A stretch of 64,000 nt of DNA from contig BCHS01000009.1 in NCBI GenBank assembly GCA_039545275.1, positions 434,001 through 498,000 of the forward strand. Reading direction: 5' to 3'. Both the position numbers and the translations under genes were made by a program. The notes below the pieces were generated by a model. It had not been told where the DNA came from, ran no database searches, and worked only from the letters and a program-made list of their open reading frames with translations. This stretch comes from Pseudomicrostroma phylloplanum (lineage: Eukaryota > Basidiomycota > Exobasidiomycetes > Microstromatales). Of the stretch, positions 48,880 through 59,930 are shown piece by piece (positions within the stretch are counted from its first letter, which is position 1; every line of letters starts with the position of its first letter).

Positions 48880-51048
48880 TGCGAGTCAGGAGGAACGTCC
48901 TTCGAGGAAGGAGGTATTGCCTGCTTTGCCCTCAATGGCAGGATGCAAGGTGGTCTTCGCCTCCAGAGAGAAGGGAGCTGAGTGCGTTGCGTTGGTTCAC
49001 GCAGAACGTTCAGCGGTGGAGCGACAGAGACTGCTGTGTGAAGTGGCAGAGGAGGAGGATATAGTCGCTGAAGGCTGTTGATCCAGCTGGGGCAGCCGGA
49101 CCTAAAGAGGTTCTTGGGCGCGGGCGCGAGGAGGGGGGAGGCCCAGTGTTCCTGGTGCCTGACCCTTTGCTCTCGAGAAGTGCCTACGATGGGCAGGGAG
49201 CCCTCGTATACAGCCGCGAGAAGCAACCGAGACTTGAACCGGTAGCTTCAAGTAGGCACAGCCCAGACACCGTGCTGCTGGACGGGTACCTGACCCTCTC
49301 GGGAGAAGCAGTGAAGACCCTGATGTTGCTCACGATGAAGCAAGAGGAGGTTGACCTGTGCGTTGCCAAGTAGAGGGTCGTGAAGGAGGGTATGCCGGTG
49401 ATGCTGGTGAGCGTGAAGGCGTCTAGGGGCCAAGGATGTGATCAGGGTATGGTACAGATGGTATCGTGTGGAAGATGACGTCGAAGGGGGAAATGAAGTG
49501 TCGAGTGTAGATCTCTGCTTGATGCCGAATGCCCCGATCACTTGGTCGCAAATAGAAGTGCGATCAATTCGTCGCTTGCTGGCTGAGTTGGAAGACCCTG
49601 CCTGCGTCTGCGTGCCGTGAGACTGTGGTACCAATGTCTTGGCAGCAGCCCTGGTACACAGGCAAGTGAGCAAAGTGGCGTTTGAACTCGGTCTGGCGAA
49701 TGCGTCCAAGGAAAGGGGGAAAAGAAGAAGACAAGAGGGGAACGAGCTCAAGGGAAGAGCTTAACCGTGTCAGGGGTCGGGGAGGAGGGAGGGAGCGATA
49801 GGCAGAAGGCAGAAGGAGGCGTATGGTCAAGGCGCGTTTGTCTCAGCCAGCTGGGCCGGCGGGCGAGAGAAAGTAGGCAAACCGAGGGCCGGGCATCAAC
49901 GCCGAGGTTTTGGGCGTGGACGCCAGCCTAGTCATTCTTGCCGCCGTCTGCCAAGTGGTGCACTCTAGAGATACCATGGCACACCTACGTACGCACGCAC
50001 GCACGCACGCACGCACACCACCACTCTGGTACCTTTTCTTGCTGGCGCTGTATCCCTCTCAGCCCAATTCCCGCAAGTGCCGGAGGCGTGAGGGCAGCGC
50101 TTTGGTCGCCTTCAGTCAACATCTGGTACCATTAGAGCTGAGCCTGACTGCCCGCTTAACCACAAAAGCCACGCGGCACACTGTTCCATGCTCCGCCGAT
50201 CGCTCCGACGCAAAGCACCGCACCACACTGCACCGCCGCCCTTGGCCGCCCTGACGCCCTCTGACCGCACATGCCAGACGCAGAGGCAGCAAGAGAGCAA
50301 GAAGCGGTCAGGGCGACAGGGCGACAGGGCTCTCCTTCTCTGCTGGCCTCGCTCCGCTTTCAGCACTTCCTCTTGAGCTCCAGCTCCAGCTCCACTTCCA
50401 ACTCCAGCACAACGGTACTTCCGTCGAGTCGAGTTTCCTCGCTCGGAAAAGATCGCTGGCCCCTGCTATTTTCCGGCGCAGGGCGTGGATAAAAATATTG
50501 CACCAGACGAGAGCCACCAATGCTAGGGTCACACGAGAACCCGGCGAGAAAGTCGCGAAGTGCTCTGACTCTGACTCTATTTCCTGTTCCTGGTCGATGC
50601 CGTGTGCCCCTCGTCCTTGCACCTCGGCTAGCGAAGCGAGCATTCCCGCGTTTTACTCACAAAAGGGCGGGCGGGACCTGGCATGCGGGGGGTAGGCAAC
50701 GTCGGCAACCCCCAGGGCGCTCTCGCAAAGCTCACCAGGAATAGGAGAAGTCGAAGAATGAAGTGAGATAAGATGTGGACTGCTTTTGACGCCCAATTGC
50801 AGCGGGACCTAGACAGGCTCGTCGATCGACTGCGAGAGTACTATCACATGCATGCACGCAGTCAGGCACACTCTCAATGCGGTAGAGAGAGGGAGAGGCA
50901 ATAGTGACCATGGCGCATTGCTGAGCGGCTCAGAACAAAGATGGTGGGGGAACATATGGACATTGGACATCATGATACGACAGTGACAGCGATCGTCAGC
51001 ATGATCTGGACCGCCAACCCGACCCCCAAGCCGCGATAGGAAGCTTGC
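48880..51048. other. 2.2-kb intergenic region with microsatellite
   Basis: Lies between the arrestin-like start and the sla1 stop, both on the minus strand. It holds the arrestin promoter/leader and the sla1 3' UTR. A CGCA microsatellite (ACGC six times) lies at 49991-50014, and a TATA-like GGATAAAAATATTGC at about 50488-50502. Several small ORFs are present, but their sequence has no protein-like features. A tRNA-like box near 49230 was examined and rejected. Confidence 0.5.
49991..50014. repeat. (ACGC)6 microsatellite
   Basis: Six uninterrupted ACGC units followed by ACAC. Noncoding context; possibly polymorphic. Confidence 0.9.
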
Positions 51049-54000
51049 TCAGTATTGCTGCTGATAGCCATAGCCCTGCTGGCCGTACTGGCCCTGACCA
51101 TTGAACCCAGTCGGCTGCCCATACATCATCCCGCCCTGTTGCTGCTGGGGCTGCTGCTGCATCGCAGTGTACTGAGGCTGCATCATCCCCATGCCCATAC
51201 CCGTCTGTTGAGGGTACATCCCTCCTCCGAATGCGCCGGTCTGCTGAGGTTGTTGCACACCTGCCGGCGACCAGCCAGTGGGCTGTGGTCGCAGTGCATC
51301 GTACTTGGCTGGGGGCTGAGCAGCATTGTTGGCGTCCTTGCCGAACTGACCACTCTTCATCTGAGCAAAGATGTTACCCGCTCCGTACTTGTCTCCAGCT
51401 CCGGCTGTGCCTCCATTCTGACCCATGCCGGTCTGCTGAGCAGAAATACCCGTCTGCTGAGGCTGCTGCTGCTGCTGCTGCTGGCTTTGGAACGCAGGCG
51501 ACGGTTGCGGTTGCGGTGAAGCGAAACCAGAGATGTTGGTAGACATTGCAGTCTGCTGTGAGCCCATCCAACCCGTGGGCTGAGAAGCCATACCTCCGAA
51601 GCCAGTCTGCTGTGGCTGCTGCTGCTGCTGGTAACCGCCGCCGCCGCCGTAGAAGCCGGTGGGCTGCTGTTGCATGCCTCCCCATCCAGTTGGCTGCTGC
51701 CCCATCATCCCCGTTGGCTGTTGGCCCATCATGCCTGTTGCCTGCGGACCCATCATACCATTGCGGGTAGGGACAAATTGACCTGTACCCTGAGTCGAGA
51801 TGAGCGGTTGCAGCAAGCCATGATTTTGTGGCACTGGGGCCATAGGTCCTCGTGCGCCGTTGGGGTTGTACCCGCCGGCAGTCAGGAAAGAGGAGCCAGG
51901 GCTAGCACCTGGACGCTGCTGTTCAGCGGCAGAGGGCGGTTTCATAGCGGCCAATTTGTCGAACAAAGCCGAGTTGGGGTCGGCGGGCTTTGCCGGCTCC
52001 ACTGGTGCTGGTGCTGGAGGAGGGGTGGGGGCCTTAGGAGCGGGCGGTGGGGGTGTGGGAGTGGCTGCTTTCGCAGGCGGTGGTGGCGAGGTTGGCTTTG
52101 CGCTGTTGGGACGGGGGGTCCAGGCATCGTCATCGAAGCCGCTGGCCTTGGTAGACGCACTCGCCTTGGTCTGGCTCGATCCGCGGTCGATGTTCGGACT
52201 CGAGGTGTTGCTACGCTGAGCCGGACTTGCAGTGCGACCCAAGCTCTCACCAGCGGCAGCGATGGAGGCAGCATCGACTCCACTCGTCGAGGCCTTGGGA
52301 GTCGGTCTACCTCTGCGAGTGTTGTTCTTCAGGGTGCCGTCTGGCCCAGAGAAGAGACCCGGCGACTCTGAGCCGCTTCCTTTAGCCCCACGCTCTTGCT
52401 CCTGCAGCTTCTTTGCTAGTTCCTCGTCAGACTTCATCTGCTTGGCGATGTCGGCCTGCGTCATGCCGCTGGTCGAGCGCTGAGGCTTGTACTTGCGCTC
52501 AATGAACTTCATGACTCTGATGTTGTCGCCCTCTCGCAGACCTAGGGATCTCAATGTTGTCGGCTCCATGTCGGGCAGAATGGTGTCGTCGATGTTGTCC
52601 TTTTCAAAAGCAGTAGCATAGCGCGTGCAGTCATGCACATCCACGCCAGCGGCCAGGAAGAATTCAAACCAATCGATGTTACGGCGAGGTCCACGTGCGG
52701 CCGCCTGACGCCGGCGAGCTTCACGCTCCTTCTCCTTTCGCCGTTCCCGCTCTCGCTCGCTCTGTCGTGGGTCGCTAGCGCCGCCCGAAGCAGCGCCTCG
52801 GCTAGACTCGGCTGCAGCCTTATCCCTCCTGGGCAACAGAGGCTTGCCGGTCGCTTCTTCCAGATACTGAATGTCCGGCTTCGACATCTTCTCGATGGCG
52901 ACTTCAATGACGACTCCGTTGAGCTTGTGCAGTCGTAGCTTGCCCTGGTTGAAACCCAGGAATTCAGCCTCGACCCTGAATTGGCCACTTCGATCGTGCC
53001 AGACTCTGGTCTTGCTCGGAGCAGGCTTGGCTTTGCTGCCGGCCTCCTTTGGCCGTGCAGGCGCCGACCGCCCTTCAGGGATCTTGACGTCCTTGGCCGC
53101 TGCACGTGCACCATCAGCAGCAAGTGTACTCCTGGCTACAGTAGGGGGTGTAGGAGCAGGCTGGGCCTTGAGAGCTTCTCGCCTGCGTCTCTCCTCGGCC
53201 TCCCTGGCCAGCCTGTCGCGAGCTTCCTTTCGACGTTGCTCGGCGGCCAGAAGTTGCTCTCTCTCGGCCTCTTCTCGTTGCCTTGCAGCTTCCGCGTCGG
53301 TCTCTGCGTCTTGCGGAGCAGCCTCTTCTGCCTGCCCGGCAGCCCCGCCCTCTGCCACTTCGATGTAGCTAGCTGGTACCACTCCTTCTTGGCCTTGAGC
53401 ATTACGTACTTTCCACCAGTCATCATTCTCTCGCTCCAAGAGTGTAAGGCTCTCATTCTCTCCTACACCCAGCTCATCGTCACCTTGGGCTTCGAAGTCA
53501 TATAGAGCAACGCATGGCTCGCCACGCGAGTGACCATTCGTCGCTGGCGCAGGTGGTGTCTCTCTGAGCGGTGTTGATGCAGCGGACGCACTCGGACTCG
53601 TACCTGTCCGACGTTGCGGAGGTGGAAGCAGGGTAGACGAGTTGGTGCGCTGAGGAGGCGGCAGAATTGGGGCCGCTGCTGCGACAGGAGGGCGGGGAGC
53701 AGTAGGTGCGGGAGGTGCGACTGGAGCTCCGTATGCCTCTTCTTGCTCTTCTTCTTCGGGTGCTTCTTGGTTCTGCATCTCTGCGGCTGCTACCCTCTCT
53801 GCTTTGCCGCGGCTCTCGTCCAGCTTGCTGATGAGCTCGTCCCCCTCCTTCTTCTCGCATGCAAAGGTCATCAGGTCTCCCTCCACTCCAGCACTTGGGT
53901 CAAGTTCGACGCGGAGCTGTTTGCCCTTGTTCTCAATCGTGTAAGTAGCAATCTTGAGCACAGGGATCTTCTGAACTGGGGTCTTGTCCGAGTCCGAAGC

Positions 54001-54711
54001 AAAGAAGAGGGAGCCATTGCCAATTCCAAGGGTACCCTTCTTCTTTTTCTTCTTGGCGTCCAGTATCGAGACTGCCCACATCTTGATTTCGTCAGTTTTG
54101 TCGACTGCTGGTGCACTGGTGTTGATAGTGGGGATGCTCGTTGACCGTGGAGCAAAGTATGATGCACTGGCTTGGGGAGGCTCCTCTACGACCTCTGCTG
54201 CGCCATCAACGTCCACAGCTTCCATCTGTCAGGGGGAGAGAGGTGATCGGTCAGAACGAGCGGCAACCGGCAGAGCAGCTCCTCTACTTACTTCGTCTAC
54301 GTAGTTGGCGGGCACGTAGCCCAGGTTGCCCACCCCTCCTTCTCCCAGAGAGTCGTGACCTTGCTTCTTTACCAGTAACCAGAGACCATCAGAATCGTAG
54401 ACCCTCAGCAGCTCATCCTCGGCAATCGACAATTCGTCCTCGTTCTGAGCTTCATAGTCGTAGAGAGCCCGACTCAACCGGAGTGGTTCAGCTTCTTCAA
54501 CGTAGTTGGCCGGCACAAGGCCAATCTCTGCATCTTCGTCAGCCTGCTCTACGGGTGTTCCATCGGGATTCAGCCGACGCAGCTTGGCCTTGAACCAGTC
54601 TGCGTCGTCGTTCTCCAGGATATACAGAGAGTCGTCTTCCTTGAGGTTGAGCTCGTCTTCTCCTTGGGCTTCGTAGTCGTACAGGACCTTGGCCACCTGT
54701 ACGTAGGCCAT
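51049..54711 (-). CDS. sla1: Sla1 endocytic actin-patch adaptor
   Basis: 1,198 residues in two exons, 54711-54292 and 54225-51049, with a 66-nt intron joining NYVDE to MEAVDVDG. Three SH3 domains: KVLYDYEAQGEDELNLKEDD (about 5-74), RALYDYEAQNEDELSIAEDE (about 79-139) and VALYDFEAQGDDELGVGENE (about 376-435). SHD1 (TRVWHDRSGQFRVEAEFLGF, about 548-610) binds NPFxD endocytic signals. SHD2 is SAM-like (IDWFEFFLAAGVDVHDC, about 655-722). The C-terminal third is built of QPTGMMGQ/QQTG repeats, the type phosphorylated by Ark/Prk kinases and bound by the End3/Pan1 complex. It acts at the cell cortex in clathrin endocytosis and restrains Las17. Full length and typical. Confidence 0.95.
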
Positions 54712-55297
54712 GGCGAGAGAGGAGGATTGGTCACCGACTGCGAAGATGCTGCTGGCACGTCAGAGGAAGCTCGACGGCTTGTCTATATCTCTGTGGGGAA
54801 GTTGTGACAGATCGTGATGAGACTTCTCCTGCGGTTGGAAAGTGTATATATGCCAAAGGAGCTTGCGGCCGGTGAGACGATGGTAATGGCGTTGGGGGTC
54901 GTTCAGAAGGGGAAGGCGGGGAACGGCGGGCGAGCGAGCGGGCGGTGATCTTGTGGAGCCACGCTGCCCCCAAGCCTGGCCGGACATGAGATGTCCGCCG
55001 CCAGACAAGGCCAGCCAGGGACAGGCAGGGACAGGCCAGGGTCGGGCCGGGCGACGACGGATTCGGAGCCGCGCAGTTCATCCGGACAAGCAGGCGAGGC
55101 AGGCGGGCAGGCGCATCTGGCCGAGGGGAACTCCAAGACACGACCTTCGTCTCACCAATCCGAAACACTGTACCACCCTCTCTACCCACACCTCGTACCG
55201 CACCACAACATCAACGTGCGTACATGCGCAGAGAGCTAGTCTAGACGCAACACAGATCTAACCATGCCTTTGCCGCTTCATATCTCTCCCCCGACAG
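54712..55297. promoter_or_regulatory. divergent promoter region sla1/cox9
   Basis: 586 bp between divergent starts. It is rich in GGCAGGGACAGGCCAGG-like direct repeats at about 55014-55050. A polypyrimidine tract plus CAG (CCCCCGACAG) abuts the cox9 ATG, and a donor-like GTGCGT lies at 55216-55221, so a 5' UTR intron is likely. Confidence 0.55.
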
Positions 55298-55737
55298 ATG
55301 CCCGCCTACGGAATCCCTGCTATCACCGGCAAGTTGCGCAAACGCTTGATCCTCGACCTCTCCGTCGCCCTCGGAGGAGGAACAGCCCTCGGCTACGGGT
55401 ACTGGTGAGTAGAGGCACCAGCTTGGACGTTGCAGTGCTCGCAGTCAATTGCGCGAGGGGCTGGCATTATGGGCGGTCCACGATGGTAGACGACGATCCG
55501 ATGCAATGGGGGTACGATCTCTGTGAGGGGTAGAAGAGAAGCAATGGCCATGTTTAGTAGGCTCGGCCTCTTTAGCCTGGGCCAGTACAGGCCCATGGGA
55601 ACCTCCAGGCAGGCAGGCTAACCCCTTGCGACCCTTTCTCTCATCCTTCTCACGAACTCAGGTACGGAGTGCACCTCCCCTCGGTTCAGAGGCGCGACGC
55701 CTACTACGCCAAGCTGCAGGCTTCTCAGGACCAGTAG
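55298..55737 (+). CDS. cox9: cytochrome c oxidase subunit VIIa (Cox9)
   Basis: 60 residues in two exons, 55298-55404 and 55662-55737, split by a 257-nt intron that is the longest in the window. The spliced product begins MPAYGIPAITGKLRKRLILD and ends YYAKLQASQDQ, with one membrane helix (LSVALGGGTALGYGYWYGVHL). Size and the ITGKLRKRL and DAYYAKL motifs match fungal Cox9/Cox7a, a small inner-membrane subunit of respiratory complex IV. A CAG acceptor-like site right before the ATG suggests a 5' UTR intron. Tail to tail with the RING gene (256 bp). Confidence 0.9.
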
Positions 55738-55993
55738 ATGCATACAGTCACACACAGATAGGGAGACGTGCGGATTAACTTGTCTGTCAGCAGAGTCCGC
55801 ACGGATGACCTTTCCTCGCAATGACAAACTTTTACATTGAAGGTGACCTGTCTGAATGGAGCTGGACTTCTAAGGGTGGTTGGTCTATATGGACATAGGG
55901 TGACAGGTGACATGCTGGGGAAAGTACATGGGGTGAGGACTGCTGACTTGAAAGATGCGGGGGGAAAGAAAGTGAAGGGATGCTATGTGCGGA

Positions 55994-57598
55994 TCAGTAG
56001 CCGCCCTCCTTGACCCTTTGCTTGGGTCCGCCGGCCGACCTCTTGCTCATATCCGCCGTGGCCGGGTCGAGTCGAGGAAGTTTGCCCTGTGGGCGATGGT
56101 TGGGTCCGCCGTCGGCGGCTAGAGACCCAATGGTGGATGAATTGGTGTCTGCTGACTTGCTCTTCGTCGCGAGAGGTTGGCGCGTAGAGAAGAGAGGTCC
56201 AGCTGTCGTCGACGACTTGCTTGAGGAAGCTGCGCCTCGATGGCGAGGCATGCCTGGCATCGGCATATTGTCGAGCTCGTCTGAATCCCACCCATCGTCG
56301 GCTCCGCGATGAGATGCTCTGCCCGGTCTGGGCGGATCGACGACTAGTGACAGGGATTCGTCGCCCCACGTTGCATTTGAGACTGATGAGTTCGACCTCT
56401 TGTGGCCTCGAGGGACGACGGGAGAGGCTGCCCTCCCGTTGCTCGAGTTCACGGGGGAGCGATGTGCGCTTGCTACCTTGCTGCTGCTTCCTGCTCCTTG
56501 GTTCTGAAGCTGTGTCTCAGCAGCGAGCAAACGGTCCCGCAATCGTTTCACCTCTGCAGCATTCTCCTCTTGCTCCTTTTTGCGCTTCCTCCTTTCGTCC
56601 ACCTTCAAGTCCTTTTGCTCCTGAAGCTGTCTCTGGAGGGTACGCAGCGTGTCTGCCAATGTGTTGTTCTTTGCTCTGGTCTCTTCTCGTTCCAGCTCGG
56701 CTTCCCTCTGGCGTGTTAGGGCAACGGCGACCTGCTCCTCAGCTTCTTCCTTTTTACGCTGCACCTCTAGGTCCTTGGCGGCCACTTTCTGACGAGCTTC
56801 AACGTGTGCTCGAAAGGCGGATTGGGCACTCTCGAGGGCCTTTGTCTTGGCGCAGGCAACTTCAGCCTCCATGCGCTTCTTGGTCTCGGTCCATGCTGCC
56901 TCTTCAGCAACGAGCTTCTCCTTCCTTGCACGGAGCTCAGCGCTACGCGTTTCGTTTGTCGCTTGGTGAGCTGCAACGCGAGCTAGACGATCACTGTGCT
57001 TGGCAATGTTTTCGGAGAGGAGCTTCTTCTTGGCTGATAGGTCCTGACGTTGCTGCTCTACTTCTGCAATCTGTTTGTCTAGATCGGAAGTTCTCTCGTC
57101 GAATGCCTTTGTCGCGTCCTCGAGTTGGAACATGGCATCCTCGAATGCCAGGGCGGTCTCTTCGTCGTTGACTGTTGCGGCGACAAATCTGTACACCTTC
57201 TCTCCTGCTCTCTTGGTAGCTGTCACTCTCACTCCCATCATGGATGAGACCCAGGTCTGTAGATTGACTGTAAAATCATTCAGGTCATCAAAGAGCTTGT
57301 GGGCCTCGGCGTGGGTGAAGCCCTTCAAGGCGGACATCCAGCTCGGGTCATCGCTGTCGATTGCCGCCTGGATGGCATCGAGATCGTGCGGTGCGCTTGG
57401 GTAGAGTGATATGAGATCTGTGATCTTGTACGTCTTGCCAGGTGTCTTGCCGCAGAGAGGACAGTAGTCGCGTTGGCTCGTCTGTAGCCACGTTTTTGCA
57501 CATGCCAGGTGGTAGAGGTGCCCACATGGCAGGCAGGCAGGCCTTGTGTCTCCTACATCCTCTTCGGAGAATCCCTCTAGACAGATTGAGCAGCCCAT
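55994..57598 (-). CDS. RING-H2 and coiled-coil protein, probable E3 ubiquitin ligase
   Basis: 534 residues from ATG 57598, single exon. The RING starts at residue 3: CSIC, then CGHLYHLAC, then CPLC. The spacing is C-X2-C-X18-C-X-H-X2-H-X2-C-X12-C-X2-C, a complete C3H2C3 set. KTYKITDLISLYPS follows the RING, and residues about 130-370 are charged with heptads (AEVEQQRQDLSAKKKLLSEN, EEQVAVALTRQREAELER), a long coiled coil. The tail is Ser/Arg/Pro-rich. An N-terminal RING plus coiled coil resembles TRAIP-type ligases, but I cannot confirm orthology. Divergent from the next gene with 316 bp between starts. Confidence 0.85.
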   Translation of the reverse strand: MGCSICLEGFSEEDVGDTRPACLPCGHLYHLACAKTWLQTSQRDYCPLCGKTPGKTYKITDLISLYPSAPHDLDAIQAAIDSDDPSWMSALKGFTHAEAHKLFDDLNDFTVNLQTWVSSMMGVRVTATKRAGEKVYRFVAATVNDEETALAFEDAMFQLEDATKAFDERTSDLDKQIAEVEQQRQDLSAKKKLLSENIAKHSDRLARVAAHQATNETRSAELRARKEKLVAEEAAWTETKKRMEAEVACAKTKALESAQSAFRAHVEARQKVAAKDLEVQRKKEEAEEQVAVALTRQREAELEREETRAKNNTLADTLRTLQRQLQEQKDLKVDERRKRKKEQEENAAEVKRLRDRLLAAETQLQNQGAGSSSKVASAHRSPVNSSNGRAASPVVPRGHKRSNSSVSNATWGDESLSLVVDPPRPGRASHRGADDGWDSDELDNMPMPGMPRHRGAASSSKSSTTAGPLFSTRQPLATKSKSADTNSSTIGSLAADGGPNHRPQGKLPRLDPATADMSKRSAGGPKQRVKEGGY

Positions 57599-57914
57599 AT
57601 CGGGCTGCACCAAGTAGTCGAGGCCAGGTGTGGAAGACGATGAGTGAGGAGGGTTGAGTGGTGGTGAGCAGGGATGATGGTGGGAAGATGATCAAAATTG
57701 CCCCCGTAGGCCGTAGGCAGTGACTTTCCTCCGGCGCACGGCGTGGCTTGAGTGAAATTGGCTGCCTTCTCCACAACACGACGCGAAACACGTCTGGCGT
57801 TTTTTGGCCTTGCCTTTTGCTCCCGATGGTTTCTAGTCACCACATCGTCTCACGGTACCCAAAATAGATCCGCACACCTGAGGTTGTGAAGGCAGGTCCT
57901 TGATCTTCATCGTC
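57599..57914. promoter_or_regulatory. divergent promoter region of the RING gene and the Ser-rich gene
   Basis: 316 bp between divergent starts. No named motif. Confidence 0.45.
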
Positions 57915-59418
57915 ATGCTGAGATCTCAGCATCATCAGCTGATTGATGCTCAGTCCGCTGGCGAGCCTTCCTCGAGGCCGTTCTCCAGGGCGAGGTGAGT
58001 TCCGAGACGCGCCTCATTGATCAGCAGGAAGACCGTCGAGCCTCACCAGTCGCAAATTGTTACCTTTGCATTCCTCCAGAGCGCCTCAGCGATGTTATGG
58101 TCACTTTGCTGAATCTTCAGGAGTAAAGCGCTTTCGATCCATCCTGCCTAGCAGCTCCCCCATAGATCACCTCGACTGGCAGACTAGCAACACTGCTCAT
58201 TCTTCGCAAGGCCCCGCCTTCAGCCACGCCAACCAAGCAACATCCTCATCTCTTCTCACACAATCACCTGACATGCGATCAGACACCAGCTCGCCCCTCT
58301 CCTCGCCGCCCGCCTCAGCAAGGGAACCTCCTTCGCCATGCGGGTCCACGTCCTCGTCCCTCTCGTCCGAGCCGCCTTCCAGCATCTTCGACCACGACTC
58401 TGCCGCAAAGCCGAGCTGGACCTCTGGTGACGCAGTGGCGAGCCCTGCAACTAGTCCTATAGCCTCCTCCAGCCAGCACCACTCAAGCGGAAAAAGAGCT
58501 CGCGAGCCGAGATTACTGCATTCGCTCCGTGGATCGAGTGGCGCAGGGAATGAAGCTGAGCCACCCCGCTCTGAATCATCTGCTGGAGGGCGACTCCTGA
58601 GGAGGTTGCGAAGGGCTCCTAATCGAGAGCCAACCATCCTACACGAAGCACGAAGAGAGGTGACAGCAGCGGAGACCTCGTTTGCGCCGTCGGATCAGGC
58701 CAGCGCAAGCTCTCCTAGCCCAGCGGATGCGAGCTGGAATGTCTGGATCTCTGTATCGCCGCCCTCGCCCAAGCCGATGCCACAAGGACGAAGGGTAGTC
58801 AAGCCCAACGTCAAGTCTCACGATAGCTCGGATGCCAAGAAGTCAGGAATCAGAGCTGCTACGATTGCTCAACGTGCTGGCGTAGTACGTGGTGGAACCC
58901 CAACCACCTCGTCCGAATCCCACTCGGCCATCCTAGCACAAAGTCAATCCCGCCCCGAGCCCCCAGAGAACCACCCAGGACGCAGCAAGAGTCACGCAAA
59001 GCAGCAGGTGGACTCTGCGCCGAGTCTGCTCCGAGACGACGGGACGATCGAAGTGTCCTATGAAGATGAAGAAGATGACGCGGATGATGTCGTCTATGAG
59101 CTGCTCAAGGGCCATGCGAGGAAGAGGCCAAGGAGGAAGCTCTGGGAGGGGGGCGTAGACGAAGACGAGGTGGCTGCCTTCTTTAACGACCAATCCGCAC
59201 AAGTAGCCGCCTCAAAGCGAGTGGGGAAGCTAGCAGCTGGTGGAAAACTCGCCTACTGGCTTCCGGCGAGAGAGCTGCCGGTGAAGAGCTTCTATGCTCG
59301 AACCAAGAGGGAGGAGAAGAGCCCCACGCCAGAGATACGAGCGGTGCAGAGGGCGCAGTGGAAGATCACCAGCTCGGTACTTAAGATTAGGGGCGCTTCC
59401 CGTGGCGGGGGAGTGTGA
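57915..59418 (+). CDS. Ser/Pro-rich protein of unknown function
   Basis: 472 residues in two exons, 57915-57994 and 58080-59418, with an 85-nt intron. This gives an ATG start (MLRSQHHQLIDAQSAG) in frame with a long ORF that otherwise lacks an early ATG; the first ATG without the exon would be at 58273. Most of the protein is Ser/Pro/Arg-rich and disordered. An acidic patch (SYEDEEDDADDVVYELL) is followed by a more ordered C-terminus (RKLWEGGVDEDEVAAFF, then LAYWLPARELPVKSFYAR), which is the likely conserved part. No family recognised. Basic clusters (GHARKRPRRKLW) could be nuclear signals; that is inference. Confidence 0.72.
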
Positions 59419-59930
59419 TTGATTGCCAGAGGACACACTATAGACGAGAACGTTTCGCATTGTACAGCATTCATACCCAGCCATTACATCGCTTCGGCCC
59501 ATCGCCAGGAATTAAGCAGGCTTTGCGCGAGTGTGATTGTCGGACGGAGGGGGCAGCCATGAGCTCGAAGGGGTCCCTCTGAGGTTCACGGGGAGACTCT
59601 CCATCCTCTGCGTTCCTGTACGACGCAAGAGGGTCATGTAGGAACAATGCACGTAGACACTCGCATTCAGAACGAGCAAGGAGAGCCAAATGCTGGTTGA
59701 GGAGACAAGTCTGATGCCATGAAATTGATTCCGTGAAGGTGGCGATGGTATGCGGATAGATAGATAGATACAATGCGTATGGCAATGGGATATTTGTAGC
59801 GCTGGGGCTTCGTATGGTGGAGGAGCTCTACAATGTCGAGGTCGCAAATGGTATTTTCGAGCAGCGGGTCGTCATCCGCCATGAAGCCAGATCGTCCTCA
59901 TCCTCGTCAGCTCCTTGCGCGACTCAGAGT
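59419..59930. other. convergent intergenic region
   Basis: 512 bp between two stops. It contains a short GATA repeat (GATAGATAGATAGATA at 59756-59771). No supported gene. Confidence 0.45.

Noticed and set aside
49220..49300. tRNA-like B box on the minus strand (GGTTCAAGTCT)
   Set aside because: The T-arm stem does not pair, and no A box, anticodon arm or acceptor stem could be drawn around it.
49248..49751. 167-codon minus-strand ORF in the long intergenic region
   Set aside because: Low-complexity Ser/His/Leu composition, no motif and non-ATG alternatives; fits leader or chance ORF.
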